A stretch of DNA of 49,386 nucleotides from Pyxidicoccus fallax (lineage in GTDB: Bacteria; Myxococcota; Myxococcia; Myxococcales; Myxococcaceae): assembly GCF_012933655.1 (NCBI RefSeq), contig NZ_JABBJJ010000052.1, positions 1-49,386 of the forward strand, in the 5' to 3' direction. Every line of letters begins with the position of its first letter. Within the stretch, counting starts at the first letter, position 1. Positions 17,209-25,544 of this stretch are shown piece after piece. The notes beneath the pieces are model-generated. The model was not told where the DNA came from. It saw only the letters and a program-made list of their open reading frames with translations, and ran no database searches. Made by a program: the position numbers and the translations under genes.

Positions 17209-18000
17209 TCAGGGCGCGTGGTTGCGCGTGGGCATGCGGGAGCGCGCGAACACCGCCACGCACGCCAGCACCAGCCAGGGCAGCAGGTGGGCCGACACCA
17301 GGTGCCGCGCCGTCCCGTCGGGGCAGTGCAGGTGGAGCACCAGCAGGGCCACTCCGGCGGCGGACAGGCCCGCGGCCAGCGCGCGCACGGGCTGGAAGGC
17401 CGTGCGGCACAGCAGCACGAGCGTGGCGGCCAGCGGCAGCACGGACAGCGCCACCTCCGAGCCCATGCACCTCCACATGCCGTCCAGGAAGGGCCGGCCC
17501 TCCAGCCCGGAGCCGCCCACCACCTGCGCCGCCGCCACCACCCCCGCCGCCAGCAGCACCAGGGTCCAGGGCCACCGCCGCCGGAGCGGGGCCAGCGCCA
17601 CGTAGGTGCCGCCGCCCACCAGCACCAGGGTGAGCGCCGCGACGCCCATCACGGCGAGGGGCGAGGCCCGGTTGCCCACGATGCCGTGGCGGCCCAGGAC
17701 GAGCAGCCCTCCCACCAGCACGACCGCGTGGACGGCCAGCAGCACCAGCAGCTCGTGCCACCAGGGGGTGGCCTTCGGCCGTGTGGCCAGCTCCTTCAGG
17801 GCGAGCTGGCGCGCGGCATCCAGCCCCGGCGATGGCGCCACGGGGGCCGGGGGGGCCAGCGGCGCCACCGGAGCTCCGCCCAGCGCGTCGAAGCCGCCCA
17901 GGAGGCTCCGGCAGTCCGCGCAGGTGGCAACGTGTGAGGACAGGTCCGCGGGCAGCGGCCCTCCCAGCGAGTCCATCACCCGCGAACACTCCGGCTTCAT
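17209..18000 (-). CDS. membrane anti-sigma factor: zinc-finger head with NrsF-like membrane body
   Basis: 263 residues. The N terminus has a zf-HC2-like zinc site (C5, then HVATCADC, an H-x3-C-x2-C pattern) that would hold the sigma factor at the membrane. A proline/alanine-rich linker follows, then about six hydrophobic helices. Near the C terminus, LLVLHLHCPDGTARHLVSAHLLPW resembles the conserved HCP...H region of NrsF/DUF1109 negative regulators, so the protein seems to combine two anti-sigma architectures. Its ATG overlaps the stop of the ECF sigma gene (ATGA at 17997-18000), the classical arrangement for coupled sigma/anti-sigma expression. The inducing signal is unknown. Confidence 0.82.
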   Translation of the reverse strand: MKPECSRVMDSLGGPLPADLSSHVATCADCRSLLGGFDALGGAPVAPLAPPAPVAPSPGLDAARQLALKELATRPKATPWWHELLVLLAVHAVVLVGGLLVLGRHGIVGNRASPLAVMGVAALTLVLVGGGTYVALAPLRRRWPWTLVLLAAGVVAAAQVVGGSGLEGRPFLDGMWRCMGSEVALSVLPLAATLVLLCRTAFQPVRALAAGLSAAGVALLVLHLHCPDGTARHLVSAHLLPWLVLACVAVFARSRMPTRNHAP

Positions 18001-18626
18001 TCCTGGGTCTCCTGATGCAGGGCGGCCAGCAGCTCGCGCAGGCGCTCATACCCGCGGTGGGCGCGGACCTTCACGGCGCTTTCGGTGAGGCCCATCGCGT
18101 CGGCGATTTCCGCGAAGCTCATCCCCTCGAAGCGGTGCAGGAGGATGGGGACGCGCTGTCCCTCCGGAAGCTGCGCCAGGGCGCGCTGCACGGCCTGCTC
18201 CAGCCCGCTGTCGCGCGGGCCCGGCGCGTCGTCGGGGATGCTGGCGGGCAGCTCGCCCTCGGGCGTCAGCTCCTCGGGCCGCCGGTTGCGGCGCTGCGAG
18301 TCCCGCGCCGCGTTGGTGGCGATGGCGTAGAGCCACGGCTTGAAGCGGGAGCCGGCCAGGAAGCGGCCCCGGGCGCGCACCAGGGAGAGGAAGGTGAGCT
18401 GCACCAGGTCCTCCGCCGAGGACGCGCTGCCCGTCAGCCGGGTGAGGTAGCCGTGCACGGGGCGGGCGTAGCGCTGGAAGAGCGCGTCGAACGCCCCGGA
18501 ATCCCCCTGGCAGAACCGCTCCATCAACACCTCGTCGGACACACCGGCGGCGGGCGCGCGCGCCGGGGTTTCTCCGGTACGCGCGGGCACGGCTTCGGGT
18601 TTCAGCGAGGGGGGCGGCGGGGACAA
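17997..18626 (-). CDS. ECF-type RNA polymerase sigma factor
   Basis: Group 4 sigma factor. Region 2 spans DEVLMERFCQGDSGAFDALFQRYARPVHGYLTRLTG through SAEDLVQLTFLSLVRARGRF and KPWLYAIATNAARD; region 4 is ALAQLPEGQRVPILLHRFEGMSFAEIADAMGLTESAVKVRAHRGYERLR, a helix-turn-helix for -35 recognition. The 209-residue form starts at a TTG; shorter starts at GTG 18542 or ATG 18524 (with GAGG five bases upstream) would remove a Pro/Ala-rich leader and are equally plausible. It is coupled to the anti-sigma gene and lies 52 bases downstream of the desaturase on the same strand. It probably controls its own operon in response to an envelope or membrane cue. Confidence 0.92.
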   Translation of the reverse strand: MSPPPPSLKPEAVPARTGETPARAPAAGVSDEVLMERFCQGDSGAFDALFQRYARPVHGYLTRLTGSASSAEDLVQLTFLSLVRARGRFLAGSRFKPWLYAIATNAARDSQRRNRRPEELTPEGELPASIPDDAPGPRDSGLEQAVQRALAQLPEGQRVPILLHRFEGMSFAEIADAMGLTESAVKVRAHRGYERLRELLAALHQETQE

Positions 18627-18678
18627 GCGCGCGGGACTCTACCCCGGACTTTCCGGGGGTGTCCCGCTTCGCGGAGTG

Positions 18679-19746
18679 TCAGCGGCGCTTCAACAGGGCC
18701 TGCGGGGTCGGCGCGGAGGTGGGCAGGTGGTCCGCGGCGGAGGCAATCGCCTCGCGCACCTTGTCGCCCGCCGCCTTGGCCGCGTCACCGGCCGCCTTGG
18801 CCGCGTCGTTCGCCGCCGTCCGGGCGGCCAGAATCTGGGCTCGCGCACCCCGGGCGCCCCAGAAGGGCGTGGGCGCCGCCAATTCCGCGCGCTCCTCGGG
18901 CGTGTACTTCAGGTAGGCGTACTTCGTGGACTCGGACGGCATGCGCAGCCCCTCCACCACGCCCACCCACGAGAGCGCCTTCAGCGTGTAGTAGCTGATG
19001 TCCACCTCCCACCAGAACCAGCCCTGGTTGGCGGTGTTCTGGTGGTAGTGGTGGTTGTTGTGCCACCCCTCGCCCAGGGTGATGAGCGCCAGCAGCCAGT
19101 TGTTGCGGCTGGTGTCCGTCGTCTTGTAGCGGCGCTTGCCGAAGACGTGGCTGAGCGAGTTGATGGTGAAGGTGCCGTGCCACAGCAGGGTGGTGCTGAC
19201 GAAGAAGCCCCACACCAGCATGGAGAAGCCGCCGATGAAGTAGAGCGCCACGGCCAGCAGCACCGGCGGCACCAGGTGGAAGCGGTTGAGCCACACCAGC
19301 TCCGGGTAGCGCGCGAAGTCCTTGATGGCCTCCATCTTCGTCTCGCCGTACTTGTCGCAGAGAATCCAGTTCATGTGGCTCCACCAGAAGCCCCGCTGGA
19401 TGGGCGAGTGGATGTCCTCGGGCTGGTCCGAGTACCGGTGGTGGTGCCGGTGGTTCGCCGCCCACCACAGCACGCCCTTCTGCGTGGACGTGCTGCCCAC
19501 GAAGGCCAGGATGAACTGGAAGACGCGCCCCGTCTTGAAGGCCCGGTGCGAGAAGTACCGGTGGTAGCCCGCGGTGATGCCCCACATGCGAATCACATAC
19601 AGGGCCACACACACCGCCACGTCCACCGGCCTCGCGCCCACCCAGAAGACGGCCAGGCACATCAGGTGGACGCCGATGAACGGAATGGAGGACAGCCAGT
19701 TGATGCGCTCGTTGTCCGCGGATGCGGCGGAGGAGGGTGTCTGCAA
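18679..19746 (-). CDS. membrane fatty-acid (acyl-CoA type) desaturase with Ala/Lys repeat tail
   Basis: Delta-9-type desaturase introducing a double bond into acyl chains at the inner membrane with a di-iron centre. The three His boxes are visible: HRYFSH, HRHHH and GEGWHNNHH, between pairs of hydrophobic helices. The last 50 or so residues are unlike other desaturases: an amphipathic helix with repeated AAKAAGD units. A TTG at 19746 has GAGG six bases upstream and is preferred; a GTG at 19797 would add 17 residues. It lies between the site-2-type protease and ECF sigma genes on the same strand, which suggests a membrane-fluidity or envelope-stress operon. Activity is likely; acyl-CoA versus acyl-lipid substrate cannot be decided. 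Confidence 0.92.
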   Translation of the reverse strand: MQTPSSAASADNERINWLSSIPFIGVHLMCLAVFWVGARPVDVAVCVALYVIRMWGITAGYHRYFSHRAFKTGRVFQFILAFVGSTSTQKGVLWWAANHRHHHRYSDQPEDIHSPIQRGFWWSHMNWILCDKYGETKMEAIKDFARYPELVWLNRFHLVPPVLLAVALYFIGGFSMLVWGFFVSTTLLWHGTFTINSLSHVFGKRRYKTTDTSRNNWLLALITLGEGWHNNHHYHQNTANQGWFWWEVDISYYTLKALSWVGVVEGLRMPSESTKYAYLKYTPEERAELAAPTPFWGARGARAQILAARTAANDAAKAAGDAAKAAGDKVREAIASAADHLPTSAPTPQALLKRR

Positions 19747-19830
19747 GGCGAGCCTCGTGTGCTGAACGGGACCGAGCCGGAACCTGCGCAGTCTCACCCC
19801 GCATCAACACCCCCTCGTGTCATGCCTCTG

Positions 19831-21261
19831 TCAGGAGGCCGCGGATTGGCGCAGCTCCGTCAGCCACGCTTCGAACGCCGGGTGGCCATGCAGCGGCTCC
19901 AGGTCCGCGTCCGACGCGGCGTAGGCCCCGTCGTTGAACCCCAATTCGGTGGCGCGGCGCAGCATCCGCACCGCGTCCGGCGCGTTACGCGCGCGGGCAT
20001 AGGCACACGCGGCGTCGTAGGCGATGGTGGCGCTGGGGACGCGCTGGAGCGCCGCCTCGCCCACCGCGGCCGCCTCGGAGAAGGCGCCCCGGTTGAACAG
20101 CACCGACTGCGCGCAGGCGTAGGCCGCCGCGGGGTCCACGCCCGGGAGCCGCAGCGCCTCCTGCTCGCGGTTCAGGCGGATGAGCGTGCCGGCGTACTCG
20201 TGCAGGAGCGTCCGGTTGGAGGACATCTTCCAGGCCTGCTCCCACCAGCCCACCGCGCGGGTGTCGTCTCCCACCAATGAATAGGCCGCCGCCACCGCGT
20301 GGGGCTCCACCGGCGGCGTGCCCTGCACCTGGGAGAAGTGGTCCAGCGCCGCCCGGCCCTGGCTCTGCTTCAGGGCCACCCAGCCCAGCAGGTAGTGCGC
20401 GTGGCTGGCCAGTGGCACCGTCAGCCCTTCTTCCGCCTCCAGTACCGACGAGGCCAGCCGCCGGGTGTCGTCCAGCCGGCCCGCGTCGAGCGCCGCCTTC
20501 GCCTCCCGCAGCGTGTCCGCCAGCGGGCCCGTCAGGCGCGCGTCCCGGGCCTGGCTGCCGCGCATCGCCTCGGCCACCACGCGGAAGGCCTGCACGCCGT
20601 ACATGGCGAAGATGATGGTGAGCAGGGGCGCGCCGGAGCGCAGGCCGTACACCACCGCGCCCACGCACACCATCAGGGCCAGGACCTGTGACAGCACGAA
20701 GCCGCGCCGCGGGCCGAACATCCGCGTCGCCAGGGTGGCGGTGATGTGGCCGCCGTCGAGCGGCAGCACCGGCAGCATGTTGAGCACCGCCCAGAAGATG
20801 TTGGCGATGGTGAACCAGGTGAGGAAGAAGTCGAGTCCCGGAGACCTCCCCTTGAGGAGGAGCAGCCCCAGCCCGCTGACCAGCCCCAGCATCAGGCCGA
20901 AGAAGGGCCCGGCCGCGGTGATGAGCAGGTTGCGCTTCCAGGGCAGGGGGCCGGGCTGGTCATTGGGCAGCGTGTGGCCCCCCATCCAGACGAGCGCGAT
21001 GCTCGGCCGGTAGCCGAACAGGCGGCTGGCCAGGGCATGTCCCAGCTCGTGGACGAGGACCGACACGAAGACGATGAGCATCCACGAGAGGATGTAGACC
21101 CCCACGGCGCTGGCGTGGCCGAGCGCGGGGCCTCCGGCCACCTGGCGGAACGGCCAGCCATTCTGGGCCCCCTCCATGGAGGACCAGGCAATCAGGGCCG
21201 ACACGAGCAGGTGACTGGGGTGAACCTCGACGGGAATGCTCCCGAGGCGAAAGCGGAACAT
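19831..21261 (-). CDS. M50 site-2-type intramembrane metalloprotease with C-terminal TPR domain
   Basis: 476-residue inner-membrane zinc protease. The HELGH zinc motif is at residues 71-75 in a hydrophobic segment, and the third ligand is in NMLPVLPLDGGH near residue 170, the M50 signature. About six membrane helices occupy the first 240 residues. From about residue 245 a soluble tail of TPR-like helical pairs follows (LASHAHYLLGWVALKQSQGRAALDHF; ATIAYDAACAYARARNAPDAVRMLRRATELG). The ATG at 21261 starts MFRFRLGSIPVEVHPSHL. It heads a minus-strand series with desaturase, ECF sigma and anti-sigma. Cleavage of the anti-sigma or another membrane regulator is an attractive inference but unproven. 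Confidence 0.9.
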   Translation of the reverse strand: MFRFRLGSIPVEVHPSHLLVSALIAWSSMEGAQNGWPFRQVAGGPALGHASAVGVYILSWMLIVFVSVLVHELGHALASRLFGYRPSIALVWMGGHTLPNDQPGPLPWKRNLLITAAGPFFGLMLGLVSGLGLLLLKGRSPGLDFFLTWFTIANIFWAVLNMLPVLPLDGGHITATLATRMFGPRRGFVLSQVLALMVCVGAVVYGLRSGAPLLTIIFAMYGVQAFRVVAEAMRGSQARDARLTGPLADTLREAKAALDAGRLDDTRRLASSVLEAEEGLTVPLASHAHYLLGWVALKQSQGRAALDHFSQVQGTPPVEPHAVAAAYSLVGDDTRAVGWWEQAWKMSSNRTLLHEYAGTLIRLNREQEALRLPGVDPAAAYACAQSVLFNRGAFSEAAAVGEAALQRVPSATIAYDAACAYARARNAPDAVRMLRRATELGFNDGAYAASDADLEPLHGHPAFEAWLTELRQSAAS

Positions 21262-21354
21262 GGGCGGGGACCTTAACCGTTAGGCCCTGGCCGCGCAGGG
21301 TCGTCGCGCACCGCCTGCATCCTCCCGGCCAATTCGCTAGGTTCCCCGCCCTTC

Positions 21355-22368
21355 ATGCCGCAGCTCGGTCCCTACTCCCTGCCGAACCCCTACATCCTCG
21401 CTCCCATGGCGGGCGTGAGCGAGATGCCCTTCCGGGTCATCGCCTTCCGCCTCGGCGCCGCCCTCTGTCCCACGGAGCTGGTCAGCTCCCAGGGGCTGAT
21501 GCGCGCCAACCAGCGCACGCTGAAGTACCTGCGCTACGACGCCGAGGTGGAGCGGCCCTACTCGCTGCAAATCTACGGCGGCGAGCCGGAGGCCATGGCC
21601 CGCGCCGCGGTGGTGGGCCGCGAGGCCGGCGCGCAAATCATCGACATCAACATGGGCTGCCCGGTGAAGAAGGTGACGAAGAACGGCGCCGGCAGCGCCC
21701 TGCTGTGCGACCCGCCCCGCGCCGCCCGCATCGTCCGCGAGATTCGCGAGGCCACCGGCCTGCCCGTCACCTGCAAGATTCGCTCGGGCTGGGACGTGAA
21801 GAGCCGCAACTACCTCCAGATGGCCGCCGCGCTCCAGGAGGCCGGCTGCGCGGCGCTCGCCATCCACCCTCGCACCCGTGAGCAGGGCTACTCGGGCCAG
21901 GCGGACTGGAGCGTCATCGCGGACCTGAAGCGCCACTTCCCGGACATGCCCATCATCGGCAACGGCGACGTGAAGACGCCCGAGGACGCCCGGCGCATGC
22001 GGGAGACCACCGGCTGTGACTTCGTGATGATTGGCCGCGCCGCGCTGGGCAACCCGTGGATATTCCGCGAGCTGCTGGGCGGCCCGCCCGCCACGCCCCA
22101 GGAGCGATGCGCCCTGGTCCTGGAGCACCTGCGCGCGCACCTGGACTTCGTCGGTGACGCGCTGGGCGCGGTGCGCTCCTTCCGCAAGCAGCTGGCGTGG
22201 TACGCCCACGGCCTGTTCGGCGCCGCCGCCTTCCGCGCGGAGGTGAACGCGCTCGACGCGCCCGGGGCCGTGGAGGACTGCGTGCGCCGCTTCTTCGCCG
22301 CGGCGGACACCGACGCGGCGGGCACTTCCGAGGAGCAGGACGTGGACTACCGGGCCGCGCTGGGCTGA
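21355..22368 (+). CDS. dusB: tRNA-dihydrouridine synthase
   Basis: FMN enzyme that reduces specific uridines in the tRNA D-loop with NADPH. The 337 residues match the family. Seen: LAPMAGVSEMPFR near the N terminus, the active-site Cys in INMGCPVKKVTKNGAGSAL, CKIRSGW, IHPRTREQGYSG, IIGNGDVKTPEDA and IGRAALGNPWIF. The pattern fits the DusB branch best. The ATG at 21355 lacks a strong ribosome site. Transcribed divergently from the M50 protease gene across a 93-base gap and followed by a hairpin terminator. Confidence 0.95.
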   Translation: MPQLGPYSLPNPYILAPMAGVSEMPFRVIAFRLGAALCPTELVSSQGLMRANQRTLKYLRYDAEVERPYSLQIYGGEPEAMARAAVVGREAGAQIIDINMGCPVKKVTKNGAGSALLCDPPRAARIVREIREATGLPVTCKIRSGWDVKSRNYLQMAAALQEAGCAALAIHPRTREQGYSGQADWSVIADLKRHFPDMPIIGNGDVKTPEDARRMRETTGCDFVMIGRAALGNPWIFRELLGGPPATPQERCALVLEHLRAHLDFVGDALGAVRSFRKQLAWYAHGLFGAAAFRAEVNALDAPGAVEDCVRRFFAAADTDAAGTSEEQDVDYRAALG

Positions 22369-22393
22369 AGGCGGCGGCCCGCGGGAAAAGAAG

Positions 22394-22429
22394 AAGGCGC
22401 GGCTCCTCTGGAAGAGGGCGCCGCGCCTT
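22394..22429. terminator. bidirectional terminator hairpin
   Basis: AAGGCGCGG (22394-22402) pairs perfectly with CCGCGCCTT (22421-22429), and an inner hairpin CCTCT-GGA-AGAGG extends it. It lies between the convergent dusB and metalloprotease genes and carries A-rich sequence on the 5' side, which gives a U-run in minus-strand transcripts. Confidence 0.7.
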
Positions 22430-22460
22430 CGCGCTTCAGACGGCTACGACCGTGCCGGGA

Positions 22461-23366
22461 TTACAGGCTCGGCTTGTACGTGGAGGCGGCCCACGCCATG
22501 CGCGACACCTGGCCCGCGGTGAACTGGTTCATGCAGGCGTCGTCGGTGTAGTCCATGAAGTTGTAGATGGGGTCCGCGCCGGTGCTGGAGCAGGTGTCGC
22601 GGCCCGCCGGGCAGCCGTAGGCGGCGGAGGCCTCGGCCGGGGTGTCATCCACGGAGTCGCCCGGGTTGTTACAACCGCCCTGGAACGTGTGGTACAGGCC
22701 CAGGTAGTGGCCGACCTCGTGCGTCGCCGTGTCGCCCAGGTTGTACGGGGCCGCGCTGCCGCCGGGCAGCGAGCTGTACAGGAGCACCACGCCGTGCTGC
22801 TTGCTGCTCTCGGCGTAGGACCACGGGAAGGTGGCCCAGCCCAGCAGGCCCTGGCCCGGGGCCGCGGTGTAGATGTTCAGCGTGGTGGCCGGGTTGACGC
22901 CCAGCGTGGTCTTCGCGTTCGTCTCGTTCCGCGAGCCCGGGGACATCGTGTACCACTTGGAGTTGCTCGTCCGGTCGATGGAGACCGTCGTGAACTGGAA
23001 GCCCTTGCCGGCGTAGGCGGCGTTCAGCACGTCCATCTGCGCGGCGATCTGCGCGTCCGTCACGTTGCCGGCGGTGCCGTTGGTGATGACGTGCCAGGCC
23101 ACGCGGACCGTCTTGTCGGCGGCGGCGCGGGTCTCGAACTTCGAGGCCTCCTCGGGGGTCGGCGCGCGGCGGGCCTCGCTGGGTCCGAAGTCGACCGTGG
23201 CGCAGGCACCCACCTTGTTCTCGTTGAAGAACGCCTCGTCGATGACCTCGCCTCCGATGACCTGGAAGTCGGCGGCCTCCGCGGCGGGCTTCGGCTCCTC
23301 ACTCTGGCAAGCGGTCAACGACAGGGCGGTGGTAACGGCAACGACACTCGACCACATCTTCTTCAT
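22461..23366 (-). CDS. M43-type (pappalysin/cytophagalysin) zinc metalloprotease lipoprotein
   Basis: Secreted, lipid-anchored metzincin. The 301-residue precursor has a lipoprotein signal (MKKMWSSVVAVTTALSLTAC, lipobox Cys20). The zinc motif HEVGHYLGLYH is at 216-226 (H216, E217, H220, H226), with a downstream Met-turn NFMDYTDD. Cys pairs around GGCNNPGD, GCPAGRDTC and DDACMNQF follow the M43B pattern. The ATG at 23366 was chosen because AGGAG lies eight bases upstream; an in-frame start 81 bases earlier would ruin the signal peptide. A stand-alone gene with its own terminator. Probably digests extracellular or prey proteins. Confidence 0.92.
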   Translation of the reverse strand: MKKMWSSVVAVTTALSLTACQSEEPKPAAEAADFQVIGGEVIDEAFFNENKVGACATVDFGPSEARRAPTPEEASKFETRAAADKTVRVAWHVITNGTAGNVTDAQIAAQMDVLNAAYAGKGFQFTTVSIDRTSNSKWYTMSPGSRNETNAKTTLGVNPATTLNIYTAAPGQGLLGWATFPWSYAESSKQHGVVLLYSSLPGGSAAPYNLGDTATHEVGHYLGLYHTFQGGCNNPGDSVDDTPAEASAAYGCPAGRDTCSSTGADPIYNFMDYTDDACMNQFTAGQVSRMAWAASTYKPSL

Positions 23367-23576
23367 GAAGGATGCTCCTGGATGTGAGAGGCCGACCCCG
23401 GGAATTCCCAAGAAAACGAGAGCCCCGTTCGGTTGGTCCCGCATCAAGCAGCTAATCGGTTGATGAAGTCAAGGTGGTGGGGGCGGAATTTTTCAGATGC
23501 AGTTGTAATTCTGTGGCGCAACTCGCCAAATCCGCCCTGATTTCGGGCGGATAGTGGCCTCGTTTCAGCCAGTTAC

Positions 23577-24908
23577 TCAGGTGCCTGTCCCATTTTTGGA
23601 CAGCAAGTCAGGGCTTGTCGGGGAGCCCGGAGGAACGAGCTTGCGGCTGATCGCCACGGCGCGGAAGTAGTCGCAGGCGGGCGTGACGCGGCGCTCCAAG
23701 GTATCGAAGTCCACGTGGTACAGGCCGAAGCGCGGCCCCCAGCCCTCCAGCCACTCGAAGTTGTCGAGGAGGCTCCAATAGAGGTAGCCGCGCACGTCCA
23801 CACCGGACGCGCGCGCGGCGAGCACCTGCTGCAGGTGCGTATGGAGGTAGTGGGGCCGGCGCGTGCCGGCGCGGTCGTCGATGCCGTTCTCGGTAATCCA
23901 GACGGGCCGCCCGTAGCGCTTCACCTCGCGCAGGGACTGGAGGAAGCCCTCGGGCCAGTCCTCCCAGCCGATGTCGGTGAGGCCGCGGCCCTGGGTGTCG
24001 CGGTACTTGAACTCGATGAAGGGCGCGCGCGGCACGAAGCGCAGGTGCGCGCGCGTGTAGTAGTTCACGCCGATGAACTCCACCGAGTCGCGCGCCCCGG
24101 GGATGTCCGCGCGCGTGGAGGCCACGCCCGGCATGGTGACGCGCAGCTTCCCGGTGGCCAGCGCTTCATGGAAGGCGTGGTTGTAGGCCTGGGCGCTCAG
24201 CCGCACCAGCGCGCGGTCCAGCGGGTGCCACCACCGGTCCGGCGCGAAGGCGAGCGTGTTCTGGGAGATGCCCAGCTCCACGCGGCCCAGGCGCGACAGC
24301 AGCTCCTCGCGCGCGGCCGCGTGTGAGCGCACCAGGTTCTCCAGGGCCCGCATGGTGGTGGGGCCGTCGATGATGCCCGGCGGAATGGCGCCCTGCAGGT
24401 AGCCGCCCAGGAGCAGCACCATGGGCTCGTTGAAGGAGATGACGAGCGCGTCCAGTCCCTCCAGCAGCGCCGCGCACTCACGCGCGTACCGGCGGAAGGC
24501 GTCCACGCTGGCCGGCTGGTGCCAGGGCGTCTCGCGGTGGAACCACGTGGGGTGGGTGAAGTGGTGGAGCGTCACCACGGGCCGCAGGCCCTGGGCCTTC
24601 ATCTTGAGGAGCCGCTCCCGGTACGCCTCCAGCGCCGCGCCGTCGAACCGGCCGCGCTCGGGCTCGATTCGCGCCCACTCGAGGGAGATGCGGAACGCGG
24701 TGGCGCCCACCGCGCGCGCCAGGCGGTAGTCCTCCTCGTAGCGGTTCCAGTGGTCCACCGCGCGGCCGCAGCGCGCCTCCGGCTCCTTCAGCTTGCCGGC
24801 GCGCTCCCACTCGGCCCAGTCGTTCTCGATTCCGCCCTCCACCTGATACGCAGATGTAGCAACGCCGAAGGTGAAGTCCGCGGGGAAGGTCTGCTCGTGG
24901 GTGCTCAT
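23577..24908 (-). CDS. GH1 family beta-glucosidase
   Basis: Retaining beta-glycosidase of 443 residues without signal peptide, so cytoplasmic. The N-terminal GH1 signature is FTFGVATSAYQVEGG; the acid/base Glu161 lies in SFNEP and the nucleophile Glu340 in ITENGI. GYLYWSLLDNFEWLEGWGPRFGLYHVD is the usual C-terminal aglycone region. Starts at ATG 24908. It stands alone, reading away from the histone-like gene across a 357-base intergenic region. Likely hydrolyses beta-glucosides or cello-oligosaccharides; exact substrate not deducible. Confidence 0.94.
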   Translation of the reverse strand: MSTHEQTFPADFTFGVATSAYQVEGGIENDWAEWERAGKLKEPEARCGRAVDHWNRYEEDYRLARAVGATAFRISLEWARIEPERGRFDGAALEAYRERLLKMKAQGLRPVVTLHHFTHPTWFHRETPWHQPASVDAFRRYARECAALLEGLDALVISFNEPMVLLLGGYLQGAIPPGIIDGPTTMRALENLVRSHAAAREELLSRLGRVELGISQNTLAFAPDRWWHPLDRALVRLSAQAYNHAFHEALATGKLRVTMPGVASTRADIPGARDSVEFIGVNYYTRAHLRFVPRAPFIEFKYRDTQGRGLTDIGWEDWPEGFLQSLREVKRYGRPVWITENGIDDRAGTRRPHYLHTHLQQVLAARASGVDVRGYLYWSLLDNFEWLEGWGPRFGLYHVDFDTLERRVTPACDYFRAVAISRKLVPPGSPTSPDLLSKNGTGT

Positions 24909-25265
24909 CGTGGCCGCGCAACGTAGACCCCGCCTCCCAACGCGAAAAGCACCGCGTGCCCCGCGCGATCGCGCTGCGGTGATGCGCGAGAGGTCGGCGA
25001 GAAATTGGGCGAAACGCGCCGGAGGCCGGAAAATCGGCCTCGCGCGCGACGCCTTCCGACGCCTCCGAATGTCCGCGAGGCACCGTTTCCGGCCTTCGGA
25101 AGCGCCCGATGCCGAAAAATCGGCCTCAAAACGCGTTGCACTACATCACCATGCGTTGACACACGCGCATGGCGCCCGTACTCTTCACTTCAAGCACTCA
25201 CTCCCATCAAGAAGAGTGCAGGGCCCCGCTTGACTGGGGCCACACCACTGAACCGGAGGATTCTG
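24909..25265. other. divergent intergenic region with paired hairpin repeats
   Basis: 357 bases between the GH1 gene and the histone-like gene, without a gene. It has two copies of GCCGRAAAATCGGCCTC (25025-25041 and 25111-25127), each able to fold as a small stem-loop (GAGGCCG/CGGCCTC in the first). It also holds the histone-gene promoter at 25156-25184. Confidence 0.55.
25156..25184 (+). promoter_or_regulatory. SigA-type promoter of the histone-like gene
   Basis: Consensus -35 TTGACA (25156-25161), a 17-base spacer, and -10 TACTCT (25179-25184), about 80 bases before the ATG. The consensus -35 suits a highly expressed gene. Confidence 0.65.
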
Positions 25266-25448
25266 ATGGCCGCGAAGAAGAAGACCGCCTCGAAGTCGGC
25301 GAAGAAGACGACCACCCGCAAGACGGCGGGCAAGACCGCGAAGAAGGCCGCGGCCAAGAAGGGCGGCGCTCGCAAGACCGCGAAGAAGGCTCCTGCCCGT
25401 AAGCGGGCGAGCAAGTCGGCGGCTGCTCCGTCGACCCCGGAGTCCTGA
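25266..25448 (+). CDS. histone H1-like lysine/alanine-rich DNA-binding protein
   Basis: 60-residue highly basic protein (MAAKKKTASKSAKKTTTRKT...), made almost only of Lys, Ala, Thr, Ser, Gly and Arg with AAK/TAKK repeats, like the C-terminal tail of eukaryotic histone H1 and the myxobacterial Hth-type nucleoid proteins. It probably binds DNA non-specifically and compacts the nucleoid. The ATG at 25266 has GGAGG six bases upstream; the same frame is open further 5' but without protein character. It has its own strong promoter and a strong rho-independent terminator, so it is a monocistronic, well-expressed gene. Confidence 0.88.
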   Translation: MAAKKKTASKSAKKTTTRKTAGKTAKKAAAKKGGARKTAKKAPARKRASKSAAAPSTPES

Positions 25449-25489
25449 GCAGACAGAAGTCATGAGCGGACGTGAGTTGACGTCCGGTG

Positions 25490-25527
25490 AACGGCTCGGC
25501 GGAAATCCGCCGGGCCGTTTTCATTTT
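25490..25527 (+). terminator. rho-independent terminator of the histone-like gene
   Basis: A 13-bp stem, AACGGCTCGGCGG (25490-25502) with CCGCCGGGCCGTT (25507-25519) and one G-T pair, has an AAAT loop and is followed by TTCATTTT. A textbook intrinsic terminator. Confidence 0.9.
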
Positions 25528-25544
25528 CTGGCGCTGGAGGGCCC

